A stretch of 64,000 nt of DNA from assembly GCA_902774295.1 (NCBI GenBank), contig CACYHP010000001.1, positions 186,001-250,000 on the forward strand, written 5' to 3'. Source of the DNA: an uncultured Bacteroidia bacterium. Its GTDB lineage: Bacteria > Bacteroidota > Bacteroidia > Bacteroidales > F082. The translations under genes were made by a program, and so were the position numbers. The notes under the pieces are model-generated. The model was given only the letters and a program-made list of their open reading frames with translations. It was not told where the DNA came from and did no database searches. Shown here piece by piece: positions 33,856 through 41,936 of this stretch. Position 1 is the stretch's first letter, and every line of letters starts with the position of its first letter.

Positions 33856-35463
33856 ATGAGAAAATTATCTTTACTGTTCATGGCTATGGTGGTCTCATTT
33901 GCGCTCCAAGCCCAGTGGACCGATAACCCGGCCACCAACACATTCATCGCCAACGCCAGCCCTGTTGACAGTGTCATAGTAGGCGAAATCCACGTTTTAA
34001 CCGATGCTGAAACCGGTGACAGCTATGTCCAATGGACCTCTGGCGGTATGTATGCTACAAATGGTCATGCTCCCGCATTGCAGCGCATCACCCCTGACGG
34101 CACACCGCAATGGGGCGAAAACGGCCTCCGCTTCAACCAATTCAATTTTTTGAGCTGGTCGGCAGGCGACGTTTTTACCATCACCCCTGATCATGATGTG
34201 ATTAGCTGTTTCTCAACAGCCGACACAGTAACCATTGCTTTGAGATTCCATCCTGATGGCACCTACGCCTGGGGCGAACAAGGTGTCTTGCTTTTCGACG
34301 GTATATGCGGTAGCCGCGCCGAAATCCTAGCTGGCAACGACGGCGGCGCATGGGCTTTAGGCACCGACCTCTATAACCTTTACCTGCAATACATCGAAGC
34401 CGACGGTACGTTGAATCCTATCATCACTATCGAAAAGTACAACGATACCATAAGATCCACATACGGAAAACTCGTCCTCGCCAATGACAACAGCGTTTTC
34501 CTTACCTACGAACAAGTGTATGTTTACCCAGGTGAAAGTTCGTTAAGTGGAATCGTGGATATCCATCTCACAGGCTACACCAAAGATGGTACACAAACCG
34601 TTCCAGACACCAAATTGTTGGGTAAAGTGAACAATATAGTGACCTACACCCACGAGGTTGTGCCAGACGGCTTAGGCGGTGCATACGTATATATAGAGGT
34701 TGGAGATAGTGAACTTCACGAGTTTAATAACATTCATGTATGCCACTACGATGCCAATGGCAACAACACCATTAGCGACACCCTCGGTGTCACAGTACAC
34801 ACCCCTGAACAAGAACACCTCTATGTTGACCCCTATGCCTCCGTCGATCCTGTTTCTCACGACCTGCTCATCACCTACTTACAGAAAAACATATCTCAAC
34901 ATGAACCAAAAGTATTTGTAAACCGCATCACCGCCACAGGTGAGCGCGTTTGGGACGAAGGTGTCCTGGTTTTCGACAACCAAGGCAATCCTCTCTCGAT
35001 ACCTATGGTCTCTGCTTTTGAAGACGGCAGTGGTTTCTCTATAATCTATTACAAAGGTGATGATATACTTAGCCCCAACACCACCATCGAGGCGATCGGT
35101 ATGGACATGAACTGCAATGTGTTGTGGCAAACCACAATGAGTTCAACATTGTATAGGAGAGACTACACAAAATCAATTCAAGGCTTCACCAATGGACAAA
35201 ATGTCTATATATGGGGAGACCACCACACAGGCATTCTCTACGGCCAGAACTTGGGCGTCGACGGCTCAATGGGCCAGGGATTGGATGTGGAAGAAATCTT
35301 CGAAGATGAAGAAATCGTCACTATAGTAAAAGTCTTCAACGTCAACGGTCAGGTCATGCAGTGCAATGACTTGAACCAGCTCAACACCGGTGTCTACATC
35401 ATCCAGGGAAAGACAGAGAGCGGTAAGATTGTGAACAAGAAAATCGTTTTAACGAAAAAATAA
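33856..35463 (+). CDS. Secreted protein with T9SS-like C-terminal domain
   Basis: A 535-residue protein with a signal peptide (MRKLSLLFMAMVVSFALQAQ). The body is beta-rich with repeated W/G-containing blades (ALQRITPDGTPQWGENGLRF, IALRFHPDGTYAWGEQGVLLF, VNRITATGERVWDEGVLVF), suggesting a beta-propeller. The last 70 residues (VKVFNVNGQVMQCNDLNQLNTGVYIIQGKTESGKIVNKKIV) resemble a T9SS sorting domain, but the usual YPNP block is missing. Likely carried to the cell surface. Own promoter with a probable AraC-type operator, and flanked by two TPR-AraC regulators, suggesting dedicated control. No enzymatic motif found. Confidence 0.8.
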   Translation: MRKLSLLFMAMVVSFALQAQWTDNPATNTFIANASPVDSVIVGEIHVLTDAETGDSYVQWTSGGMYATNGHAPALQRITPDGTPQWGENGLRFNQFNFLSWSAGDVFTITPDHDVISCFSTADTVTIALRFHPDGTYAWGEQGVLLFDGICGSRAEILAGNDGGAWALGTDLYNLYLQYIEADGTLNPIITIEKYNDTIRSTYGKLVLANDNSVFLTYEQVYVYPGESSLSGIVDIHLTGYTKDGTQTVPDTKLLGKVNNIVTYTHEVVPDGLGGAYVYIEVGDSELHEFNNIHVCHYDANGNNTISDTLGVTVHTPEQEHLYVDPYASVDPVSHDLLITYLQKNISQHEPKVFVNRITATGERVWDEGVLVFDNQGNPLSIPMVSAFEDGSGFSIIYYKGDDILSPNTTIEAIGMDMNCNVLWQTTMSSTLYRRDYTKSIQGFTNGQNVYIWGDHHTGILYGQNLGVDGSMGQGLDVEEIFEDEEIVTIVKVFNVNGQVMQCNDLNQLNTGVYIIQGKTESGKIVNKKIVLTKK

Positions 35464-35490
35464 ACCAATATGGATTAAAAATTGGTTTTA
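35462..35490 (+). terminator. Terminator of the secreted protein gene
   Basis: Stem AAACCAAT / ATTGGTTT overlapping the stop codon, followed by TTATAT. Confidence 0.55.
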
Positions 35491-35503
35491 TATGATAAAA
35501 AGT

Positions 35504-35537
35504 AGGGATGATATGTATATCATCTCTATTTTTTTAT
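35504..35537 (+). terminator. Second hairpin terminator before the next regulator
   Basis: Stem GATGATAT / ATATCATC with a two-base loop, followed by CTATTTTTTT. The T run merges with the next promoter box at 35538-35545. Confidence 0.6.
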
Positions 35538-35572
35538 TATTTTTGCATCGCTTTACATAATACTATTTGACT

Positions 35573-37057
35573 ATGAAACGATTACTATACGCAATGATGG
35601 TTGCTGTTGTGCTATCGGCATGCACCGGGACTAAGACACCAAAACGTGAACCGCAACTTTCTGACACTCTTTATACGGCTGCGGCGGCAATGAAGATTTA
35701 CGCCTATAATCCTGAACGCGCGCTGCTTATCATCGACTCAGCGGAGATTGTGGGCAACCTCACGGCAAATCACGCCTCGATGTTGCGTGCGAAGGTGTTC
35801 ACCATGGCGTTTGAGGCAGAACGTCTTGACTCGGCACAGCGTATATGCTTGGATCTGCTGAATAGCGACTATGTGAAAAACGCCGGTAACCATGAGACAG
35901 TGCTCGACTTGATGGTTGCCATCGCACGTAGAAAATACGACAACGAACAATGGCTGCAATGGGCAACAAAGAAAGCCGATTTCTGCCGCAAACAAGGCAA
36001 CGAGGTGGAGGCTTTGCGTACAGAAGCCGAGATAGGAATCGTGCTCACACACCTTGGCCGTCAAGAAGAAGGACTGCAGAAACTCGATGATGTGATAGAA
36101 CAGTTAGACGGCGTACGTAAGTTCAACGAGACTGACGCCTGCATCATCGCTTTGCGCCGTAAAGTGGACGTGCTTAAAGAATTGGGACGTTATAAAGAGA
36201 TAATCCCTATTGCCCAGAAAATCATCGAGAAGACAAACGATTATGAGAAGAATCCTAATGATTTTCATGACGGCACCTTCCGTGAACCTGATCTTGCCGA
36301 CGTGCCAAACTACTGCGAGTTTTATCGTGTAAAAGCCTACGCATATCTTGCTGACGCTTACGCCAACACTAACGATATCCTCAATGCACGTTATTATCTC
36401 GGACTCTTCGAGCAGAGCCGTTATGGTCAGACTACCGACGGACGTAGGATGATTGCCCCTACATGGTGCAAACTGGGAGAATACGATAAGATGTTGGCTA
36501 TCTACGACGAGTTGGAAGAAAACATGGGCGCTGACACCGTCAACTTGATTTTTAAAAATATGCTGTACGACCGCTCCGTTGCCGCCGAAGCAAGAGGCGA
36601 TTATGCCGCAGCTTACAACTACATGTGCCGTTATGCCGCGATACGACAGATGCTCAACGACGAGTTGCAGCAGAGTGAGGCCCATGAATATGCTGCCCGC
36701 TACCGTGAACAGGAACAGCAACTGGAGATCGAACGTCATGCCATTCAAACCCGCATGATGAACTACATCCTCCTCACCATGCTGGTCGCGTTTTTGTTCA
36801 TCATCATACTTTACAACCACACCGTTTTCCAAAAACAGAAACTGTCAGCGAGAAACGCCGTATTGGTAAGACTTATCGACGAACAAAGCCACGTTGAACG
36901 TATCTCCGAAGCCTGCAAGCTGATACGTGAGCAACCGGATATGACGATTCCTGAGGTGGCTAAGGCTGTGGGTCTCACACCACGCAACCTCGAGAAGATA
37001 TTCCGCGATCAATACGGAATGAGTCTGACAGAATATAAGATGTTGCATAAAAAATAG
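35573..37057 (+). CDS. Membrane TPR regulator with C-terminal helix-turn-helix (copy 2)
   Basis: A 494-residue paralogue of the protein at 31973; both share the ladder NPERALLIIDSAEIVGNLT ... EALRTEAEIG ... EEGLQKLDDVIEQLDG, so they arose by duplication. Lipoprotein-like signal (VLSAC), TPR repeats, a membrane helix (MNYILLTMLVAFLFIIIL), then a shorter C-terminus with a single AraC-like HTH (MTIPEVAKAVGLTPRNLEKIFRDQYGMSLTEY). I chose ATG 35573; a TTG two codons earlier is open. Promoter box TATTTTTG at 35538-35545. Its target is unclear: no array like that at 33705 lies nearby. Cotranscription with the 80-residue ACT protein is possible (6-base gap). Confidence 0.86.
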   Translation: MKRLLYAMMVAVVLSACTGTKTPKREPQLSDTLYTAAAAMKIYAYNPERALLIIDSAEIVGNLTANHASMLRAKVFTMAFEAERLDSAQRICLDLLNSDYVKNAGNHETVLDLMVAIARRKYDNEQWLQWATKKADFCRKQGNEVEALRTEAEIGIVLTHLGRQEEGLQKLDDVIEQLDGVRKFNETDACIIALRRKVDVLKELGRYKEIIPIAQKIIEKTNDYEKNPNDFHDGTFREPDLADVPNYCEFYRVKAYAYLADAYANTNDILNARYYLGLFEQSRYGQTTDGRRMIAPTWCKLGEYDKMLAIYDELEENMGADTVNLIFKNMLYDRSVAAEARGDYAAAYNYMCRYAAIRQMLNDELQQSEAHEYAARYREQEQQLEIERHAIQTRMMNYILLTMLVAFLFIIILYNHTVFQKQKLSARNAVLVRLIDEQSHVERISEACKLIREQPDMTIPEVAKAVGLTPRNLEKIFRDQYGMSLTEYKMLHKK

Positions 37058-37063
37058 TGCTCT

Positions 37064-37306
37064 ATGGAAAAAAGGATTGGTACAGTCATTATCGGCATTG
37101 AGAACCGTGAGGCGGCACCAAGTGTCAACGCAATCATCTCGAAGCATTCCGACATCATAATCGGGCGCCTCGGACTACCTCGTACTGAGGGTATGAGCCT
37201 CATCAACCTCGTGGTGGAAGGCACCACCGACGAGATAGGCTCCCTCACCGGACAGCTCGGCAAACTCGACGGCATCGAAGTGAAGTCGGCTGTGCTGAAA
37301 AAATAA
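37064..37306 (+). CDS. TM1266-like ACT-domain protein
   Basis: An 80-residue protein (MEKRIGTVIIGIENREAAPSVNAIISKHSDIIIGRLGLP) matching the TM1266 family, small ACT/ferredoxin-fold regulators usually found with [FeFe]-hydrogenase maturation genes (hydE, hydF, hydG). None of these are in the window, so here it is an orphan beside a TPR regulator. Likely binds a small ligand as an oligomer; target unknown. Confidence 0.8.
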   Translation: MEKRIGTVIIGIENREAAPSVNAIISKHSDIIIGRLGLPRTEGMSLINLVVEGTTDEIGSLTGQLGKLDGIEVKSAVLKK

Positions 37307-37311
37307 AATAA

Positions 37312-37371
37312 CGGCGCGGCATTAAAGGCTTTAACGCCATTAATGCCATTAAAGCCCTTAAGGATGCGCCG
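37312..37371. repeat. Hairpin of tandem 9-base units (GCCATTAAA type), copy 2
   Basis: Outer stem CGGCGC (37312-37317) with GCGCCG (37366-37371) encloses GGCATTAAA, GGCTTTAAC, GCCATTAAT, GCCATTAAA, GCCCTTAAG. Units 3-5 are identical to copy 1 at 29267-29328. The inner arms also pair (13 of 18). Fills most of the gap between the ACT protein and the ComF gene. Confidence 0.8.
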
Positions 37372-37397
37372 CAAAAACTAACAATTAAACCAAATTT

Positions 37398-38087
37398 ATG
37401 AATATACTTAAATCATTAATAAATCTTCTCTTCCCTCGCACTTGTGCGGCGTGCGGCAACATCCTCCTCGAAGGCGAGGACACCGTATGCACCACCTGCC
37501 GTTTCCTGTTGCCCAAAACAGGCTATGAAAACAACCCAAACAACCCTCTCGCCCAGATGTTTTTCGGCCAGATGCCGTTCAACGCTGTTATGGCTGAGTT
37601 TTTCTTCAGCAAGACTGGCAAGGTGCAGCATCTCATCCATGGCCTGAAATACCATAACTGCCGCGAAAACGGCATATTCTTAGGTCAGGAAATAGGCAAG
37701 AGCCTTCTCAAAGCTCATGATTATCAAGGTGTTGATTGTATCATCCCCATCCCTCTCCATCCTAAAAAAGAAAAAATACGCGGATATAACCAAAGTCACG
37801 TCATTGCAGAAGGGATATCCGAGATTATGAACATCCCCATCGCCGGAAAATGTTTCGTGAGGAGTGTCTTCACCGATACCCAAACCAAGAAATCGCGTGA
37901 GGACCGTTATCAGAACGTGAAAGACATTTTTGAAGTCAAGAATCCATCGCAACTGGCGGGAAAACATGTGCTTCTGGTCGACGACGTGCTAACCACCGGC
38001 GCCACCCTTATGTCGGCTGGCAAGGCTCTGATGCAGGTCGAAGGAATAAAAATCAGCGTTGCGACGGTTGCTTGTGCCAGCAACTGA
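37398..38087 (+). CDS. ComF family phosphoribosyltransferase-like protein
   Basis: A 229-residue protein. An N-terminal zinc-ribbon pattern (CAACGNILLEGEDTVCTTC) is followed by a phosphoribosyltransferase fold with IIPIPLHPKKEKIRGYNQS and the PRPP loop VLLVDDVLTTGATL. Relatives act in DNA uptake during natural competence; here the role is inferred from family only. Followed after 21 bases by rlmH, whose promoter overlaps the gap. Confidence 0.92.
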   Translation: MNILKSLINLLFPRTCAACGNILLEGEDTVCTTCRFLLPKTGYENNPNNPLAQMFFGQMPFNAVMAEFFFSKTGKVQHLIHGLKYHNCRENGIFLGQEIGKSLLKAHDYQGVDCIIPIPLHPKKEKIRGYNQSHVIAEGISEIMNIPIAGKCFVRSVFTDTQTKKSREDRYQNVKDIFEVKNPSQLAGKHVLLVDDVLTTGATLMSAGKALMQVEGIKISVATVACASN

Positions 38088-38096
38088 AAATTTTAT

Positions 38097-38104
38097 TATT
38101 TTTG
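38097..38104 (+). promoter_or_regulatory. -7 promoter box directly in front of rlmH
   Basis: TATTTTTG with only four bases (CGAC) before the GTG start at 38109, the same spacing as in front of the DUF3109 gene at 4880. Confidence 0.55.
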
Positions 38105-38108
38105 CGAC

Positions 38109-38582
38109 GTGAAAATCGTGTTACTCGTGATAGGAAAGACCGACGAGTCTTATCTCGAGACTGGTATCTCTAAGTATATCAGTCGGTTAGAGCATTATGC
38201 ACAGTTCGAGATGAAGGTCATCCCCGACATCAAGAACCGCAAGACCTTGTCGGAGGCGCAGCAGAAAAAACTCGAGGGCGAACTGCTTCTGGGGCAGTTT
38301 ATGGCGGGTGACGAGATAGTGCTTCTCGACGAGAACGGCAAGACCTTCCCGTCGCGCGGCTTTGCGCAATGGCTCGAACGTCAGATGAACACAGGATGCA
38401 AACGCCTCGTCTTCGTCATCGGCGGCCCTTACGGCTTCTCACAGGAGGTCTACGACCGCGCCAACGCTAAAATCAGCCTCTCGGAGATGACGTTCTCGCA
38501 TCAGATGGTGAGATTGGTGTTCACGGAGCAACTCTATCGCGCCTTCACGATTCTGAAAGGTGAGAGTTATCATCACGATTGA
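38109..38582 (+). CDS. rlmH: 23S rRNA pseudouridine-1915 N3-methyltransferase
   Basis: A 157-residue SPOUT-class methyltransferase that modifies helix 69 of 23S rRNA on the 70S ribosome. The N-terminus (KIVLLVIGKTDESYLETGI) and the C-terminal knot (VFVIGGPYGFSQEVYDRANAKISLSEMTFSHQMVRLVFTEQLYRAFTILKGESYHHD) are typical and complete. The start is GTG at 38109, which fits the family N-terminus and lies four bases after a -7 box, so the message is probably leaderless. Confidence 0.95.
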   Translation: MKIVLLVIGKTDESYLETGISKYISRLEHYAQFEMKVIPDIKNRKTLSEAQQKKLEGELLLGQFMAGDEIVLLDENGKTFPSRGFAQWLERQMNTGCKRLVFVIGGPYGFSQEVYDRANAKISLSEMTFSHQMVRLVFTEQLYRAFTILKGESYHHD

Positions 38583-38591
38583 TTTCTCCCA

Positions 38592-38696
38592 GTCATTTCG
38601 ACTGTAGAGAAGCGGAATGGAGAAATCCTTGTTTTTCGAAATCATTCGATTATTAAAGATGATTTCTCGACTACGCTCCGTTCCGCTCGAAATGAC
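38592..38696. repeat. Full GTCATTTCGA...TCGAAATGAC element
   Basis: 105 bp, inverted 10-bp ends. Left arm reads on to GGAGAAATCCTTG, right arm contains GATTTCTCGACTACGCTCC. Lies nine bases after rlmH and could terminate its transcript. Confidence 0.8.
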
Positions 38697-38817
38697 GAAT
38701 TTGATTGATGGTCTTTGATAGAATATTTTGAAAGATTTTTTGAAAGATTTTGTTAGATTTTGAGCCGCAGGCGACCTAAAAAAGAAAAAATGAAAGAAAT
38801 AACTAAATAATAAACAA

Positions 38818-40968
38818 ATGAAAAAGTTCTTTTTAACGATTTTAACTACCATCCTTCTCGGCACCATCGTTCGTGCTGACGAAGGCATGTGGATTCCTGC
38901 TTTGCTTCAGCGTAACGAAGCCGAGATGCAGGCTATGGGCATGAAAATCACTGCCGACGACATCTATTCCATCAATCACAGCTCCATGAAAGACGCCGTG
39001 GTGCTCTTCGGAGGCGGCTGCACTGGCGAACTCGTCAGCGACCAGGGTCTGCTCCTCACCAACCATCACTGCGGCTACGGCTGGATTCAGCGCCACTCGA
39101 CGGTGGAGCATGACTACCTCACCGACGGATTCTGGGCAATGACTCCTGAAGAAGAACTCGCATGCCCGGGCCTTACCGCCGTCATGCTGAAAAACATGGT
39201 CGACGTCACTGACAGAGTCCTTGAAAGCATCACCTATGAGACAAGCGACGAAGATCGTGCTGAAATCATCAAAAAACATATCAAAAGCATCATCGAAGAA
39301 GCTAAGAAAGACACAGAATATGAAGTGTCTGTCGAGTCATTCTACATCGGTAATCAATACTTTCTGATGTACAACGAAGTGTTTAAAGACGTCCGTATGG
39401 TCGGCGCCCCACCATCAAACATCGGTAAGTTCGGCGGCGACACCGACAACTGGGTATGGCCTCGTCACACAGGCGACTTCTCAATCTTCAGGATATATGT
39501 CGGCAAAGACGGCAAACCTGCTGAATACAACGAAGAAAATGTCCCTTACAAACCTGATTATCACTTCACTATCTCGTTGAAAGGTGTCGAAAAAGACGAC
39601 TTCACCTTCGTCTTCGGCTACCCTGCCCGCACCAACGAATATCTGCCTGCAGTGGCTGTCGACCAAGAAGCTAACGTGGTTTATCCTGTGGTCGTCGACC
39701 TCCGCACCCAGATTCTCGATATCTACAACAAATATCAGGAAAAAGACGCAAAAGTGCGAATCCAATACGCTTCAAAGCACGCCGGTCTCGGCAACGGCTG
39801 GAAGAAATGGATGGGAGTCATCGAAGGCATCCGCAATTTCAAAGGAATCGATAAAAAACTGGCTTTCGAGCAGGCTTACAACGACTGGTGCATGCAGTCG
39901 CGCAGCCGTATGAAATATATGCACGCCCTCCGCGACTTTACCCCTGTATACGAGGAATATGAGAAATATCGTATGGCAACGACATATTTCACTGAGGCGG
40001 GTTTGTCAATTGAAATAATTGAATTTGCTGCTAATATGGCAAAACTATCAGAGGTTACAAAAGATACTCCACAAGAAGAAATAGATGAACTTATCAGCGA
40101 ATTGAAGGAGACTTCCGCTGCATTTTTCAAAGATTACTATCAACCTATAGACGAAGAGGTGGCAGTCACCATGCTTACGGCTTACCGCGCCGCACAGCCT
40201 GAAGATTTCCGTCCTGAGATTTTAAATGAGATTGATAAGATATTTAAAGGCGATGTGAAGGCTTATGTTGATTATCTTTTTGGAAAAACAATTTTGACAT
40301 CGGAAGAAAAAGTTAATAAGTTCCTTGACGAATTTAAACCTTCAAAAGTTAAAAAACTTGAAAAAGATCCGGCTGTTGTCGCTGCTAATAGCATGATGGA
40401 CTTCTATGTTGAGAATGTTATGGCGAAATCGCGTGAATGCAACGCCAAGATCAACAACTTGCGCCGTGTCTACATGGAAGGTCAGATGAAGATGATTCCT
40501 GAGCGTAACCTCTACCCTGATGCCAACTTCACCCTGCGTGTGACTTACGGCAAGGTGGGCGGCTTTAAGCCGAGAGACGCTGTCGAATACCGTCATTTCA
40601 CCACCCTCGACGGTATCATGCAGAAAGAGAACCCCGACATCTACGATTATGTCGTAACCGACAGATTACGTGAGCTTTACGAGGCTAAGGACTTCGGTTG
40701 CTATGCCGATAAAGACGGCACTATGCATGTGGCTTTCATCGCAGGCAACCACACCACAGGCGGCAACAGCGGAAGTCCGATTTTGAACGCCGAAGGCAAG
40801 CTGTTAGGTCTTAACTTCGACCGCACATGGGAAGGCACGATGAGCGACCTCATCTACGACCCGTCGATATGCAAGAACATCAGCGTCGACATCCGTTACG
40901 TGCTGTTCCTCATCGACAAATACGCTGGCTGCACACGCCTCATCGACGAGATGACAATTGACGAGTAA
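38818..40968 (+). CDS. dpp11: S46 dipeptidyl-peptidase, DPP11-like (Asp/Glu-specific)
   Basis: A 716-residue exopeptidase with signal peptide (MKKFFLTILTTILLGTIVRA). Catalytic landmarks: His in LTNHHCGYG, Asp in the DTDNWVWPRHTGDFS block, and Ser651 in GNSGSP. The specificity position after GLNFD is Arg669 (NFDRTWEG); in Porphyromonas DPP11 the matching Arg673 selects acidic P1 residues, whereas DPP7 has Gly there. It removes dipeptides with Asp or Glu at the second position in the periplasm, feeding amino-acid catabolism. A DPP11 role is inferred from that residue. Confidence 0.9.
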   Translation: MKKFFLTILTTILLGTIVRADEGMWIPALLQRNEAEMQAMGMKITADDIYSINHSSMKDAVVLFGGGCTGELVSDQGLLLTNHHCGYGWIQRHSTVEHDYLTDGFWAMTPEEELACPGLTAVMLKNMVDVTDRVLESITYETSDEDRAEIIKKHIKSIIEEAKKDTEYEVSVESFYIGNQYFLMYNEVFKDVRMVGAPPSNIGKFGGDTDNWVWPRHTGDFSIFRIYVGKDGKPAEYNEENVPYKPDYHFTISLKGVEKDDFTFVFGYPARTNEYLPAVAVDQEANVVYPVVVDLRTQILDIYNKYQEKDAKVRIQYASKHAGLGNGWKKWMGVIEGIRNFKGIDKKLAFEQAYNDWCMQSRSRMKYMHALRDFTPVYEEYEKYRMATTYFTEAGLSIEIIEFAANMAKLSEVTKDTPQEEIDELISELKETSAAFFKDYYQPIDEEVAVTMLTAYRAAQPEDFRPEILNEIDKIFKGDVKAYVDYLFGKTILTSEEKVNKFLDEFKPSKVKKLEKDPAVVAANSMMDFYVENVMAKSRECNAKINNLRRVYMEGQMKMIPERNLYPDANFTLRVTYGKVGGFKPRDAVEYRHFTTLDGIMQKENPDIYDYVVTDRLRELYEAKDFGCYADKDGTMHVAFIAGNHTTGGNSGSPILNAEGKLLGLNFDRTWEGTMSDLIYDPSICKNISVDIRYVLFLIDKYAGCTRLIDEMTIDE

Positions 40969-40969
40969 A

Positions 40970-41905
40970 ATGGCTGACAATCAAAAATTCACAGAGCGCA
41001 TGCTTTCATGTGTGCGCTCTGCCACTCCAAGCGCGCTGAAGACCATCTGGTGGCTCGTCAAAATCATGGTGAGCGTGTCGTTTGGCATCATGCTGCTTCA
41101 ATATTTCGGAGTCATCGCATGGATTTCAGAGCTGTTGACCCCGTTGTTTTCGAGTTTCGGCCTCCCCGGTGAGGCTGCCCTCGCCTACGTCTCGGGCTAT
41201 TTCGTGAACTGCTACACCGCAATGGCCGTAATGAGCACTTTAAGCCTCGATATGCGCGCCGCAACAATTTTGGCGGTTATGGTACTCTGCTCACATAATA
41301 TGATTGTAGAGACCACCGTACAGGCCAAAACGGGCTCATCTGCATTAAGGATAGTGGTTATAAGGACATTATCCGCTTTTATTTTGGCTTTTGTCTTAAA
41401 CAAGATAATGCCCGGTGAGTTTGTCGCGCATGAAACGCATCTGGTAACGGCAGAGAACGTCACTTTCGTGGAGATGCTCAAAAATTGGGCAATTCGCACC
41501 CTCCGCACCGTCGGCCTGATGATAGTCCTGGTATATGCCTTGACACTTTTGCAAAGAGTATTGAATGAATTCGGCATAATAGAAAAGATTTCCAACTTTC
41601 TGAAGCCGGTGATGGTGTTCTTTGGCCTGCCGCCTCGCACGGCTTTTCTGTGGCTCGTTGCCAACACCCTTGGTCTCGCATATGGAGCCGCCGTGATGAT
41701 AGACGAAACAGAGCACGGAAGCACCACTAAAGAAGAAAACGATATCCTGAACCACCATATCGGTGTCTCTCACAGCAACCTTGAGGATTTGCTGCTTTTC
41801 ACAGCCATGGGAGGAAGTTTCCTCTGGATGCTTTTGTCAAGATGGGCGATGTCACTTCTTCTCGTCTGGGAACGAAAAATAGAGAACAAACTCCGAAATA
41901 ATTAA
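40970..41905 (+). CDS. Nucleoside-recognition (Gate) domain membrane protein
   Basis: A 311-residue inner-membrane protein with about eight helices in two similar halves (FGVIAWISELLTPLFSSFGLPGEAALAYVSGYFVNCYTAM; FGIIEKISNFLKPVMVFFGLPPRTAFLWLVANTLGLAYGA), the SpmA/SpmB-like Gate fold. Function in non-sporulating bacteria is unknown. The ATG at 40970 lies one base after the dpp11 stop; a TTG upstream (40958) is open but overlaps dpp11. Probably cotranscribed with dpp11. Confidence 0.82.
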   Translation: MADNQKFTERMLSCVRSATPSALKTIWWLVKIMVSVSFGIMLLQYFGVIAWISELLTPLFSSFGLPGEAALAYVSGYFVNCYTAMAVMSTLSLDMRAATILAVMVLCSHNMIVETTVQAKTGSSALRIVVIRTLSAFILAFVLNKIMPGEFVAHETHLVTAENVTFVEMLKNWAIRTLRTVGLMIVLVYALTLLQRVLNEFGIIEKISNFLKPVMVFFGLPPRTAFLWLVANTLGLAYGAAVMIDETEHGSTTKEENDILNHHIGVSHSNLEDLLLFTAMGGSFLWMLLSRWAMSLLLVWERKIENKLRNN

Positions 41906-41936
41906 AATAATTTATCAATACTCTCTCAACTTTCAG

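Noticed and set aside
36104..36832. Antisense frame opposite the second TPR regulator
   Set aside because: Lies wholly within a gene with strong TPR and HTH features; composition effect.
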